NCBI GenBank assembly: GCA_902795985.1
Contig: CADBNG010000148.1
Location: forward strand, 1 to 7,709
Reading direction: 5' to 3'
DNA from: an uncultured Lachnospiraceae bacterium
GTDB lineage: Bacteria; Bacillota_A; Clostridia; Lachnospirales; Lachnospiraceae
Length of the DNA: 7,709 bases
Position numbers and translations under genes: made by a program. Shown one piece after another: positions 1-6,674 of this stretch. The notes under the pieces were generated by a model. The model was not told the DNA's origin. It searched no databases and saw only the letters and a program-made list of their open reading frames with translations. How positions within the stretch are numbered: position 1 is the stretch's first letter; each line of letters starts with the position of its first letter.

Positions 1-2371
1 CGGACGGAATAATGCAGGCGGAGTCTCCGGAGTGAACACCTGCCAGCTCAATATGTTCCATAACGGCCGGCACAAAAGCATGCGTACCGTCGCAGACCGC
101 GTCGGCTTCGCACTCCAGCGCATGATTCAGGAAACGGTCAATCAGGATCGGACGGTCCGGCGTTGCGCCGACAGCTGCCCGCATATAGTCCGCCATGGTT
201 TCGTCGTTATAAACCACTTCCATACCGCGGCCGCCCAGCACATAGGACGGACGCACCATGACCGGATAGCCGATTTCTCCGGCAATCGCCTGCGCCTCTT
301 CGACCGTGGTCGCCATGCCGGATTCCGGCATCGGGATGCCCAGCTTGTCCATCATGGCCCGGAACTGATCCCGGTCCTCGGCCAGATCGATGACCGCCGG
401 GGAGGTGCCTAAAATGTTCACGCCGTATTTTTCCAGATCCGACGCAAGGTTCAGCGGGGTCTGTCCGCCGAACTGGGCGATGACGCCCAGGGGTTTTTCC
501 TCTTCGTAAATGCTTAAAACGTCCTCCAGCGTCAGAGGCTCGAAATAAAGCTTGTCGGAGGTATCGTAGTCCGTGGAAACGGTCTCCGGGTTACAGTTCA
601 CGATGATCGTCTCGAAGCCCAGCTTTTTCAGCGCTTTTGCCGCGTGTACGCAGCAATAGTCAAATTCGATGCCCTGGCCGATCCGGTTCGGGCCGCCGCC
701 CAGGATCATGACTTTCCGGTTGTTGGTGACCGGGTTCTTATCCACGCCGTTATAGGTGGAGAAGTAATACGCGCTGTCCTTCGTTCCGCTGACATGCACG
801 CCTTCCCAGGTCTGCTTTACGCCCAGCGCCAGCCGGCGGTTCCGGATTTCTTCCTCCGGGATCTCCAGAATCTGGCTTAAGTATTTATCGGAAAAACCGT
901 CTTTCTTCGCCTGAGTCAGGGCTTCATCCGAAGGCAGGGAACCCTTTCCGGCGATGAGGGCCTCTTCCTCTTCCACCAGCTCTTTAATGGCCGTCAGGAA
1001 ATCTCTCTTAACGTGGGTCAGGGCATACAGTTCTTCAATATCCGCTCCCTTTCGCAGCGCTTCGTACAGAAGGAAATAGCGCTCGCTGGAAGGATTAACC
1101 AGTCTCTTGCACAGCTCCTCTTTTGAAAGCGTGTCGAAATTCTTCGCATGGCCGAGGCCGTAGCGTCCGTTCTCCAGGGAACGGATCGCCTTCTGGAAGG
1201 CTTCCTTGAAGTTCTTGCCGATGCTCATGACTTCGCCAACGGCGCGCATCTGGGTGCCCAGCTTGTCTTCCACGCCTTTGAATTTTTCAAAGGCCCAGCG
1301 GGCAAATTTAATAACGACATAATCGCCGTCCGGGACGTATTTATCCAGTGTTCCGTATTTTCCGCACTCGATATCCCGAAGCGTAAGGCCGCAGGCCAGC
1401 AGGGCGGAGACAAACGCGATCGGGAAGCCCGTAGCCTTCGACGCCAGAGCGGAGGAACGGGACGTTCTGGGGTTGATTTCAATAACGATAATCCGGTCCG
1501 ATACCGGGTCATGGGCAAACTGAACATTGGTGCCGCCAATGACCTGCACGGAATCCACGATCCGGTAGGCCTGATCCTGCAGCCGCTCCTGGACCTCCTT
1601 TGAGATCGTCAGCATCGGCGCCGCGCAGAACGAATCCCCGGTGTGGACGCCCATCGGGTCGATATTCTCGATAAAGCAGACCGTGATCATGTTTCCGTCC
1701 GCGTCGCGGACTACTTCCAGCTCCAGTTCTTCCCAGCCGATCACGGATTCTTCCACCAGGACTTCGCCTACGGGACTTGCCGAAAGGCCTCTGGCCATAA
1801 CGGTTTTCAGCTCTTCTTTATTGTATACAAGGCCGCCGCCGGTTCCGCCCATGGTATAGGCCGGACGCAATACGACCGGATAGCCCAGGCGCTCCGCAAT
1901 GGCAAGGCCCTCTTCCACGGAGTAGGCAACTTCGCTCCGGGCCATTTCGATGCCCAGGGCATTCATAGTATTCTTAAACTCCACCCGGTCCTCGCCGCGC
2001 TCGATGGCGTCGACCTGCACGCCGATGACCTGTACATTATATTTATCGAGGATGCCCTCTTTATTCAAAGCCGCGCAGAGGTTCAGGCCGGACTGGCCGC
2101 CCAGGTTCGGCAGCAGCGCGTCCGGACGCTCCTTGGCGATGATCTGTTCCAGACGCCGGACGTTCAGCGGTTCAATATAGGTAACATCGGCAGTCTCCGG
2201 GTCCGTCATGATCGTCGCCGGATTGGAGTTCACCAGTACGATCTCATAACCCAGTTTTTTCAGTGCCTTGCAGGCCTGTGTTCCGGAATAATCAAACTCG
2301 CACGCCTGACCGATCACGATCGGGCCTGAACCGATGATAAGTACTTTATGAATATCTGTTCTTTTCGGCAT
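1..2371 (-). CDS. carB: Carbamoyl-phosphate synthase large subunit, 3' end outside window
   Basis: This subunit uses two ATP, bicarbonate and ammonia (delivered by the glutaminase subunit CarA) to make carbamoyl phosphate in the cytoplasm for pyrimidines and arginine. Read on the minus strand from the ATG at 2371, the frame stays open to the left edge, giving about 790 residues of a family usually near 1,060-1,075. It begins MPKRTDIHKVLIIGSGPIVI. The first ATP-grasp half shows GGQSGLN near residues 91-97, LRPAYTMGG with Arg169, and EINPRTSRSSAL near 298-309. A linker/oligomerisation region follows to about 550. The second half opens with VMILGGGPNRIGQGIEFDY near 554-572, then VRPSYVLGGRGME with Arg707. 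The window ends at GVHSGDSACIIPS, inside the second ATP-grasp unit, so the rest of that unit and the C-terminal allosteric MGS-like domain are not seen. No frameshift is evident. The neighbour upstream is a CoA-transferase, not carA. Identity is very secure. Confidence 0.97.
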   Translation of the reverse strand, partial: MPKRTDIHKVLIIGSGPIVIGQACEFDYSGTQACKALKKLGYEIVLVNSNPATIMTDPETADVTYIEPLNVRRLEQIIAKERPDALLPNLGGQSGLNLCAALNKEGILDKYNVQVIGVQVDAIERGEDRVEFKNTMNALGIEMARSEVAYSVEEGLAIAERLGYPVVLRPAYTMGGTGGGLVYNKEELKTVMARGLSASPVGEVLVEESVIGWEELELEVVRDADGNMITVCFIENIDPMGVHTGDSFCAAPMLTISKEVQERLQDQAYRIVDSVQVIGGTNVQFAHDPVSDRIIVIEINPRTSRSSALASKATGFPIAFVSALLACGLTLRDIECGKYGTLDKYVPDGDYVVIKFARWAFEKFKGVEDKLGTQMRAVGEVMSIGKNFKEAFQKAIRSLENGRYGLGHAKNFDTLSKEELCKRLVNPSSERYFLLYEALRKGADIEELYALTHVKRDFLTAIKELVEEEEALIAGKGSLPSDEALTQAKKDGFSDKYLSQILEIPEEEIRNRRLALGVKQTWEGVHVSGTKDSAYYFSTYNGVDKNPVTNNRKVMILGGGPNRIGQGIEFDYCCVHAAKALKKLGFETIIVNCNPETVSTDYDTSDKLYFEPLTLEDVLSIYEEEKPLGVIAQFGGQTPLNLASDLEKYGVNILGTSPAVIDLAEDRDQFRAMMDKLGIPMPESGMATTVEEAQAIAGEIGYPVMVRPSYVLGGRGMEVVYNDETMADYMRAAVGATPDRPILIDRFLNHALECEADAVCDGTHAFVPAVMEHIELAGVHSGDSACIIPS

Positions 2372-2379
2372 TGCCTCTT

Positions 2380-2385
2380 CCTCCT
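2380..2385 (-). promoter_or_regulatory. carB ribosome binding site
   Basis: AGGAGG on the minus strand lies 8 bases before the ATG at 2371. It fixes the carB start, and the resulting N-terminus MPKRTDIHKVLIIGSGP matches where CarB proteins normally begin. Confidence 0.85.
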
Positions 2386-2440
2386 GTGTCTCAACCTGTG
2401 AGCTTTGCGCTTCTGCTCTCCTGAATTGCTTATTTTGCCT

Positions 2441-2469
2441 ATTATAATACACATTTTCCGGACTTTCAC
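2441..2469 (-). promoter_or_regulatory. Probable carB promoter
   Basis: Read on the minus strand, a perfect -10 TATAAT (2446-2441) sits 17 bases downstream of GTGAAA (2469-2464), which matches the -35 consensus TTGACA at four of six positions. Transcription would start near 2434, leaving a leader of about 60 bases before the carB ATG. I see no PyrR-type attenuator in that leader. This supports carB being transcribed separately from the CoA-transferase, which has its own terminator just upstream. Confidence 0.6.
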
Positions 2470-2476
2470 CCGGAAA
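2455..2476. repeat. Inverted repeat over the carB -35 region, possible operator
   Basis: TTTCCGG (2455-2461) and CCGGAAA (2470-2476) form a perfect 7-bp inverted repeat with an 8-base spacer. It covers the proposed -35 hexamer and part of the promoter spacer, upstream of the predicted transcription start, so any role would be in protein binding to DNA rather than RNA folding. No regulator is identified. Confidence 0.35.
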
Positions 2477-2498
2477 TCGGCTGTTTTTTGATAATTAT

Positions 2499-2523
2499 GG
2501 GACAAGGGGACGATTCCCTGTCC
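2499..2523. repeat. GGGGAC-type imperfect palindrome
   Basis: The stretch starts GGGACAAGGGGACG and ends TTCCCTGTCC; its outer parts pair as an imperfect hairpin around the centre CGAT. It lies between the CoA-transferase terminator and the carB promoter. From memory, similar GGGACA...GGGGACGGTT...TGTCCC elements are scattered between genes in many clostridial genomes, but copy number here cannot be judged from one window. It shares the GGGGAC theme with the tandem repeat at 4899-5036. Confidence 0.5.
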
Positions 2524-2525
2524 GG

Positions 2526-2559
2526 AAAAAAGGACAGGAGAAACACCCCCTGTCCTTTT
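2526..2559 (-). terminator. Intrinsic terminator of the CoA-transferase gene
   Basis: On the minus strand AAAAGGACAGG (2559-2549) pairs perfectly with CCTGTCCTTTT (2538-2528) across a 10-base loop. The 3' arm runs into six T residues (2531-2526). It begins 18 bases after the stop codon of the CoA-transferase and ahead of the carB promoter, so it separates the two transcription units. The A-run on the 5' side gives it some capacity in the other direction too. Confidence 0.85.
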
Positions 2560-2576
2560 CAGCCTCCTGATACCCT

Positions 2577-4049
2577 TTACGGCATCATCGTTCCCGTCTC
2601 ATTGAACCGGATATGCCATGACAGCGCCTTGGAAAGCACATGCGGCGTATGTCCGCCCAGCGCCAGCGCCTCTTCAAAGTATTCCCGGAGCAGCGGTTTG
2701 TAATCCGGATGCGCGCAGTTCTCGATGATCTCTTCGGCGCGCTGTCTCGGGGATTTCCAACGCAGATCGGCGCAGCCCTGTTCCGTTACGATGATATCCA
2801 CGTCATGCTCGGTATGATCCACGTGGGCGCACATCGGAACGATACAGCTGATGGCTCCCTTCTTGGCGATGGATTCTGTCGCGAAGACGGTCAGTCCGGC
2901 GTTTCTGGCAAAGTCGCCGCTGCCGCCGATGCCGTTCATCATCTTCGTTCCCATGACATGGGAGCTGTTGACGTTTCCGTAAATATCACACTCGATCGGG
3001 GAATTCAGGGCGATAATGCCCAGTCTTCTGGCCATTTCCGGATTGTTGGAAATCTCCTGATTGCGAAGGACAATGTGCTTCTTGTAGAAATCGATGTTCT
3101 CGTAGAAGCGCTTCTCCCCCTCCAGCGTCAGAGACATGCAGGTGGAGGAGGCCTGGGAAATCGTGCCCTCCTCAATCATATCCAGCACCGGGTCCTGGAT
3201 GACTTCGGTATACATTTTCATATCCTTGAAGCCGCTCTTTGCCAGGCCCGCCAGCAGACAGTTGGTCGTGCTGCCCGTCCCGGCCTGGATCGGAGGAAGG
3301 ACTTCGCCGAAATGGCCGGCTTCGAATTCCTTTTTCAGCAGTTCAATGACGTTGTTCGCGATCGCTTCGCTGACGGCGTCCGGCTCCTTGAAGGTGAAAT
3401 GGGAGCCTGCTTCGTTTGTCATGACAACAGCCGAAACCTTCTCATACGGCACCGGGATAACGTCCGTGCCGATGCGTTCGTCGATCGTAGTCAGCGGGAT
3501 CGGTTTGGTGTAAGGCGGAACACCCGGGGTCCAGATATCGTGCATGCCGCGGATATTCAGGGGAACGTTCTCGTTCACTTCCAGAATAATCTTATCGGCC
3601 ATGGCAATATACACGTCATTGTTGCCCACGCTGGCGACCGGGATAATGCCCTCTTCCGTAATGCCGGCGCACTCGATAATGGCATAATCGATATGCGGGC
3701 CGACGCCTTTATAAAACAGAGGAGCAACATGGGAAAGATGCATGTCGGTATAAACGATAGAGCCCTCGTTGATTCCTTTTCTGACCAGTTTATGGTTCTG
3801 ATACGGGAGTCTGCGGACTTCCATCCCGGCCTCTGCCAGGACGCCGTCCAGTTCCTGCCCGACAGACGCGCCGGTCATGATCGTCAGGTTACCGGCTTTT
3901 CCCAGTTTCGCGATTGCGGCGCCCATCCGTTTCGGGCTTCCGATCTGTGAGAAGCCGGAGCATCCCAGCACCATTCCCGGTTTGATGAATTCGGCCGCCT
4001 GTTCCGCGGACATGATCTTGTCCGTAAACCTTGCACATACTCTTTCCAT
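2577..4049 (-). CDS. Acetyl-CoA hydrolase/transferase family protein (succinate/acetate-type CoA-transferase, Cat1-like)
   Basis: The 490-residue protein resembles the class I CoA-transferases Cat1, AarC and ScpC, which move CoA between acyl-CoA and a free carboxylate such as acetate, succinate or propionate through a glutamyl-CoA intermediate. The N-terminal half carries FIKPGMVLGCSGF (21-33). The catalytic segment is YTEVIQD, with Glu282 as the expected nucleophile, preceded by QAGTGSTTN (255-263), the likely oxyanion/CoA loop. GIGGSGDFARNAG (373-385) is a second conserved CoA-site glycine motif. The ending LSWHIRFNETG is also typical. No signal peptide or membrane segment is seen, so it is cytoplasmic. 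The ATG at 4049 has GAGAGG 11 bases upstream; Met13 would cut into conserved sequence. A terminator follows the stop. The family is secure, but substrate preference cannot be fixed from sequence, and some relatives act as acetyl-CoA hydrolases. Confidence 0.93.
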   Translation of the reverse strand: MERVCARFTDKIMSAEQAAEFIKPGMVLGCSGFSQIGSPKRMGAAIAKLGKAGNLTIMTGASVGQELDGVLAEAGMEVRRLPYQNHKLVRKGINEGSIVYTDMHLSHVAPLFYKGVGPHIDYAIIECAGITEEGIIPVASVGNNDVYIAMADKIILEVNENVPLNIRGMHDIWTPGVPPYTKPIPLTTIDERIGTDVIPVPYEKVSAVVMTNEAGSHFTFKEPDAVSEAIANNVIELLKKEFEAGHFGEVLPPIQAGTGSTTNCLLAGLAKSGFKDMKMYTEVIQDPVLDMIEEGTISQASSTCMSLTLEGEKRFYENIDFYKKHIVLRNQEISNNPEMARRLGIIALNSPIECDIYGNVNSSHVMGTKMMNGIGGSGDFARNAGLTVFATESIAKKGAISCIVPMCAHVDHTEHDVDIIVTEQGCADLRWKSPRQRAEEIIENCAHPDYKPLLREYFEEALALGGHTPHVLSKALSWHIRFNETGTMMP

Positions 4050-4134
4050 TCCAGTGATATCCTCTCTTTATTCGTTAACCGTTTGAAAACGCAGGTGCTG
4101 AAATTCTTCCGGTATCCAGACACCAATCCGTTTC

Positions 4135-4163
4135 AGTATAGACCCCGCCGGGCCGTGAAACAA
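4135..4163 (-). promoter_or_regulatory. Candidate promoter of the CoA-transferase gene
   Basis: In the 149-base gap before the CoA-transferase, the minus strand reads TTGTTT (4163-4158), a 17-base spacer, then TATACT (4140-4135), five of six matches to the -10 consensus. A TTGACT a few bases upstream (4168-4163) is a better -35 but would need a 22-base spacer. No convincing terminator was seen after the acetyltransferase stop at 4199, so read-through from that gene is also possible. Confidence 0.4.
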
Positions 4164-4198
4164 GTCAAACACGGGAAAGAATCCCATTTTTTTCGTCC

Positions 4199-4774
4199 TT
4201 ATCCTTTTTCATCGATCCTGCGGATCACTTTCGCGGGGACTCCGCCGACGATCGTATCCGCCGGCACGTCTTTTGTGACCACCGCCCCGGCCGCCACAAC
4301 GGCATGATCCCCGATGGTAACCCCGGCGGTAACCACCGCATTGGACCCGATCCAGACCCCCTTGCCGATATGGATCGGCGCCGGATGAAGCTGCTGCCGC
4401 TTTTCCGGGTCAAAATCATGGTTCAGGGTGGCCAGCACGACTCCGTGGCCGATCAGCGCGCCGTCTTCGATCACGATTCCCCCCTGATCCTGGAACTTGC
4501 AGTCCGCATTGATAAACACCCCGTTACCGATGGTGATGTTTTTTCCGAAATCCGTGTAAAAGGGCGGAAACAGACCGAAGTTCTCTCCCACCGGTTTGCC
4601 GATCAGCCGGGAAAACAGTTCCGCCAGCTCCTCCGGCTCATGAACCTTTGTATTGATTTCCATCGTAATCTTCTGGGCTTCCCGGCTGTAAAACCGCATC
4701 AGCTCAATCATCCCCGGGTCTTCCCCCAGGGTGTCCGCCGTATTGAAATAATCCAGCAGCTCGCTCAGTTCCAT
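4199..4774 (-). CDS. Sugar O-acetyltransferase of the LacA/Maa (left-handed beta-helix) type
   Basis: The 191-residue protein is expected to transfer acetyl from acetyl-CoA to a sugar hydroxyl in the cytoplasm. Residues 1-75 form a helical N-terminal part ([20 protein letters not shown], 31-50). From about 79 the protein shows hexapeptide-repeat turns: [27 protein letters not shown], then [18 protein letters not shown] (134-151), [20 protein letters not shown] and [14 protein letters not shown] near the end. His119 in [11 protein letters not shown] aligns with the catalytic histidine of galactoside and maltose acetyltransferases. The usual opening GE-Y motif of the maltose-acetyltransferase N-domain is not obvious. 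The start at 4774 follows GGAGG by 6 bases; an in-frame ATG 51 bases upstream lacks a comparable site and would place its codons over the ribosome binding site. The natural acceptor is unknown. It is divergent from glyA. Confidence 0.87.
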   Translation of the reverse strand: MELSELLDYFNTADTLGEDPGMIELMRFYSREAQKITMEINTKVHEPEELAELFSRLIGKPVGENFGLFPPFYTDFGKNITIGNGVFINADCKFQDQGGIVIEDGALIGHGVVLATLNHDFDPEKRQQLHPAPIHIGKGVWIGSNAVVTAGVTIGDHAVVAAGAVVTKDVPADTIVGGVPAKVIRRIDEKG

Positions 4775-4780
4775 GTTTTT

Positions 4781-4785
4781 CCTCC
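4781..4785 (-). promoter_or_regulatory. Acetyltransferase ribosome binding site
   Basis: GGAGG on the minus strand lies 6 bases before the ATG at 4774. It decides in favour of the 191-residue start ([10 protein letters not shown]) over the in-frame ATG at 4825, which would add 17 residues rich in Lys and Arg that have no family counterpart. Confidence 0.85.
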
Positions 4786-4829
4786 GTGTTTCTTTTTTAC
4801 GTAACGGCAGTTCCGTTGCAGCCAAAGCC

Positions 4830-4858
4830 AGTATACCACATGCCTCCGGTGTTGAAAC
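4830..4858 (-). promoter_or_regulatory. Probable promoter of the acetyltransferase gene
   Basis: Read on the minus strand, TGGTATACT (4838-4830) is an extended -10 element: TG, one base, then TATACT with five of six consensus matches. The -35 position (GTTTCA, 4858-4853, 17-base spacer) is weak, as is common for extended -10 promoters. A 5-bp inverted repeat, CCGGT (4846-4850) and ACCGG (4857-4861), overlaps the -35 side. The leader to the ATG would be about 50 bases. Confidence 0.55.
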
Positions 4859-4898
4859 CGGAACGGCACCATTTTTTCATTTTCACCGCGGCCCGCAG

Positions 4899-5036
4899 GG
4901 GACGGAGCAAGAGGCGAAGGGGACTGTCCCCAACGGGCCGGCCCCGGAAGGGACGGATCAGGGGGCGAAGGGGACTGTCCCCAACGGGCCGGCCCCGGAA
5001 GGGACGGAGCAGGGGGCGAAGGGGACTGTCCCCTTC
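4899..5036. repeat. 51-bp direct tandem repeat, 2.7 copies, with GGGGACTGTCCCC palindromic cores
   Basis: Units run 4899-4949, 4950-5000 and a partial 5001-5036. Units 1 and 2 differ at three of 51 positions; unit 3 differs from unit 2 at one position until its last three bases. Each carries the 13-base palindrome GGGGACTGTCCCC (4919-4931, 4970-4982, 5021-5033). Units 1 and 2 also contain GGGCCGGCCC, a 10-bp palindrome (4935-4944 and 4986-4995). In the last unit the core extends to a 9-bp-arm palindrome, 5018-5036, because GAA on the left meets TTC on the right. The array sits between two divergent promoters, is much more GC-rich than the DNA to its right, and keeps reading frames open because 51 is a multiple of three. 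I interpret it as non-coding and REP-like, possibly expanded by slippage. Confidence 0.85.
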
Positions 5037-5075
5037 ACCTGCTTTCCTGTGCTACCGCTTCACCGCGCAAAACTT

Positions 5076-5116
5076 TATATTGAATCCAATCCTAAAATAT
5101 GTTATGTATTATTACT
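5076..5116 (+). promoter_or_regulatory. AT-rich segment probably holding the glyA promoter
   Basis: About 80 bases from 5070 are sharply AT-rich between GC-rich flanks. Candidate elements are TTGAAT (5080-5085) as -35, TAAAAT (5093-5098) and TATTAT (5107-5112) as -10 hexamers. None of the pairs has ideal spacing (TTGAAT to TATTAT is 21 bases), so the exact promoter is not resolved. A start here would give a leader of over 100 bases containing the hairpin at 5155-5190. Confidence 0.3.
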
Positions 5117-5154
5117 GTTACATGTTATTATTCTTAGTACATGGAGCATCTTCC

Positions 5155-5190
5155 CGCGGGCTGTCAGGAAGTTTCGCCCGCCCGCGTTTT
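5155..5190 (+). promoter_or_regulatory. GC-rich leader hairpin upstream of glyA, possible attenuator
   Basis: CGCGGGC (5155-5161) is perfectly complementary to GCCCGCG (5180-5186), with an 18-base loop, and is followed by TTTT (5187-5190). An alternative pairing, GCGGGC (5156-5161) with GCCCGC (5176-5181), is mutually exclusive with it. The T-tract is short, so termination would be weak. No T-box, ZTP or THF riboswitch signature was recognised. It ends 47 bases before the glyA ATG. Confidence 0.35.
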
Positions 5191-5226
5191 CCGGTCCGTC
5201 AATCTTTTATTACACACACAAGAAAT

Positions 5227-5230
5227 GGAG
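5227..5230 (+). promoter_or_regulatory. glyA ribosome binding site
   Basis: GGAG lies 7 bases before the ATG at 5238. It settles the start: the reading frame is open for 155 more codons upstream through the tandem repeat, but none of that sequence resembles serine hydroxymethyltransferase. The internal ATG at 5253 has no ribosome binding site. Confidence 0.8.
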
Positions 5231-5237
5231 AAAAAGT

Positions 5238-6500
5238 ATGGTAGAACTGAGCATGAAGTATATCAACGCGTATGATCCGGAGATTGCCCGGGTTCTGGAA
5301 CTGGAACTGCAGCGTCAGCGCACCCATATCGAACTGATCGCTTCGGAAAACCTGGTCTCCCCGGAAGTCATGGCGGTCATGGGATCCGTTCTTACCAATA
5401 AATATGCCGAAGGCTATCCCGGCAAACGCTACTACGGCGGCTGCGAATATGTGGATCTGGCCGAAAATATCTGCATCGAGCGCGCCAAGATGATCTTCGA
5501 TGCCAAATATGCCAACGTTCAGGCCCACAGCGGTTCCCAGGCCAACTATGCCGTCTATCTTGCACTCTGCAAGCCCGGCGATACCGTCATGGGTATGGAC
5601 CTGAACCAGGGCGGTCACCTGACCCACGGCAGCGCCGCGAACTTCTCCGGCAAAACCTATAATATCGTCTCCTACGGCGTGGACCCCGTAACAGGCCGCA
5701 TCGATTACGACCAGGTCCGCGATATGGCGAAATCCTGCCAGCCCCGCATGATCATCGCCGGCGCTTCCGCTTATCCGCGCGCGATCGATTTCAAGACCTT
5801 CGGCGAAATTGCCAGGGAAGTCGGCGCCTACCTGATGGTGGATATCGCCCACATTGCCGGCCTGGTCGCGGCGGGCGAACACCAGAGCCCGGTCCCCTAC
5901 GCGGACGTTGTCACCATGACAACCCATAAAACCATGCGCGGTCCCAGAGGCGGCATCATCCTGACCAACGATGCCGAAATCGCCAAAAAGATCAACTCCG
6001 CCATGTTCCCGGGAACCCAGGGCGGCCCGCTGATGCACATCATCGCCGCCAAGGCCGTCGCCCTCGGCGAAGCGCTCCATCCGGACTTCAAGGTCTACCA
6101 GCATCAGATCGTCTCCAATGCCGCGGCACTGGCCGATACCCTGTTAAAAGGCGGTCTTGAACTGGTTTCCGGCGGCACCGACAACCACCTGATGCTCCTG
6201 GATCTGAAGGACCGCGAGATCAGCGGCAAGGATCTGGAGATCCGTCTGGACAGCGTCGGCATCACGGCCAACAAGAACATGGTCCCGAACGACCCGAGAA
6301 AACCCGGCGAAGCCAGCGGCGTCCGTCTCGGCACCCCGGCGGTCACGACCCGCGGCTTCAAGGAAGCGGAACTGGTCCAGGTGGGCAATCTCATCTGCGA
6401 CGCCGTCAACGACTTCGACAACAAATGGAAGCAGATCAAGGAAGCAGTGGACGAGCTGTGCAGCCGCTTCCCGATTTACGAGAGCAAGTTCCGGTCGTGA
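5238..6500 (+). CDS. glyA: Serine hydroxymethyltransferase
   Basis: This PLP enzyme interconverts serine and glycine while passing a one-carbon unit to tetrahydrofolate, supplying purine, thymidylate and methionine synthesis in the cytoplasm. The 420-residue product has the usual bacterial length. Visible motifs are [14 protein letters not shown] (31-44), [19 protein letters not shown] (55-73), HSGSQAN (97-103), [13 protein letters not shown] (201-213) with Asp202 and His205 near the cofactor, and [12 protein letters not shown] (228-239), where Lys231 should form the PLP Schiff base. [14 protein letters not shown] (361-374) is the conserved C-terminal stretch. Nothing essential is missing. 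The gene stands alone: divergent from the acetyltransferase and closed by a strong terminator 31 bases after its stop. A longer frame reaching back to 4773 is an artefact of the upstream repeat. Confidence 0.98.
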   Translation: MVELSMKYINAYDPEIARVLELELQRQRTHIELIASENLVSPEVMAVMGSVLTNKYAEGYPGKRYYGGCEYVDLAENICIERAKMIFDAKYANVQAHSGSQANYAVYLALCKPGDTVMGMDLNQGGHLTHGSAANFSGKTYNIVSYGVDPVTGRIDYDQVRDMAKSCQPRMIIAGASAYPRAIDFKTFGEIAREVGAYLMVDIAHIAGLVAAGEHQSPVPYADVVTMTTHKTMRGPRGGIILTNDAEIAKKINSAMFPGTQGGPLMHIIAAKAVALGEALHPDFKVYQHQIVSNAAALADTLLKGGLELVSGGTDNHLMLLDLKDREISGKDLEIRLDSVGITANKNMVPNDPRKPGEASGVRLGTPAVTTRGFKEAELVQVGNLICDAVNDFDNKWKQIKEAVDELCSRFPIYESKFRS

Positions 6501-6531
6501 TCAGAGCCCTTTCTCATCAACACGAGCAACG

Positions 6532-6561
6532 GCGGCTGCAGATTTCCTGCAGCCGCTTTTT
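6532..6561 (+). terminator. Intrinsic terminator of glyA
   Basis: GCGGCTGCAG (6532-6541) pairs perfectly with CTGCAGCCGC (6547-6556) across a 5-base loop and is followed by five T residues (6557-6561). A 10-bp GC-rich stem with a T-tract just after the glyA stop is a classical rho-independent terminator, so the regulator gene downstream needs its own promoter. Confidence 0.95.
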
Positions 6562-6597
6562 CGGTATCTCACCAAAATCTGCTGATTTCCGCTTTAA

Positions 6598-6626
6598 TTG
6601 AATCCTGCCGGAAATTATGATATGCT
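6598..6626 (+). promoter_or_regulatory. Candidate promoter of the LysR-type regulator gene
   Basis: TTGAAT (6598-6603) and TATGCT (6621-6626) are separated by 17 bases, each with four of six consensus matches. The TG at 6618-6619 makes the second an extended -10 element (TG, one base, TATGCT). It lies just after the glyA terminator and would give a leader of about 130 bases. Confidence 0.45.
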
Positions 6627-6674
6627 TTTGAGCACGGGCAGTACGCAGAAAAAGTCTTTCTTTTGTCTTCCGTA

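Noticed and set aside
2372..2440. PyrR-type attenuator or riboswitch in the carB leader
   Set aside because: The leader is about 60 bases, without the conserved PyrR binding-loop sequence or a terminator hairpin between the promoter and the start codon.
2640..3950. Long plus-strand open frame (436 codons) opposite the CoA-transferase
   Set aside because: It is antisense to a gene with clear family motifs, lacks a ribosome binding site and has no recognisable protein features; GC-rich codon use opens the opposite frame.
4173..4192. Plus-strand hairpin GGGA-AAGAA-TCCC followed by a T-run, as a terminator
   Set aside because: The stem is only four base pairs and no plus-strand gene lies upstream; the genes on both sides run on the minus strand.
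4899..5036. CRISPR array
   Set aside because: The 51-bp units are contiguous, with nearly identical sequence throughout and no unique spacers, and no cas genes are present.
5117..5237. T-box, ZTP or THF riboswitch upstream of glyA
   Set aside because: I could not find a T-box AGGGTGGNACCGCG-like segment or the conserved cores of the ZTP and THF riboswitches.
5141..5272. Possible short leader peptide frame starting ATG at 5141 and overlapping the glyA start
   Set aside because: There is no ribosome binding site before it, and its codons show no run of a regulatory amino acid such as glycine or serine.
5199..6104. Minus-strand open frame of 301 codons opposite glyA
   Set aside because: It mirrors glyA codons (Gly/Asp/Val-rich low-complexity product) and carries no domain motif.
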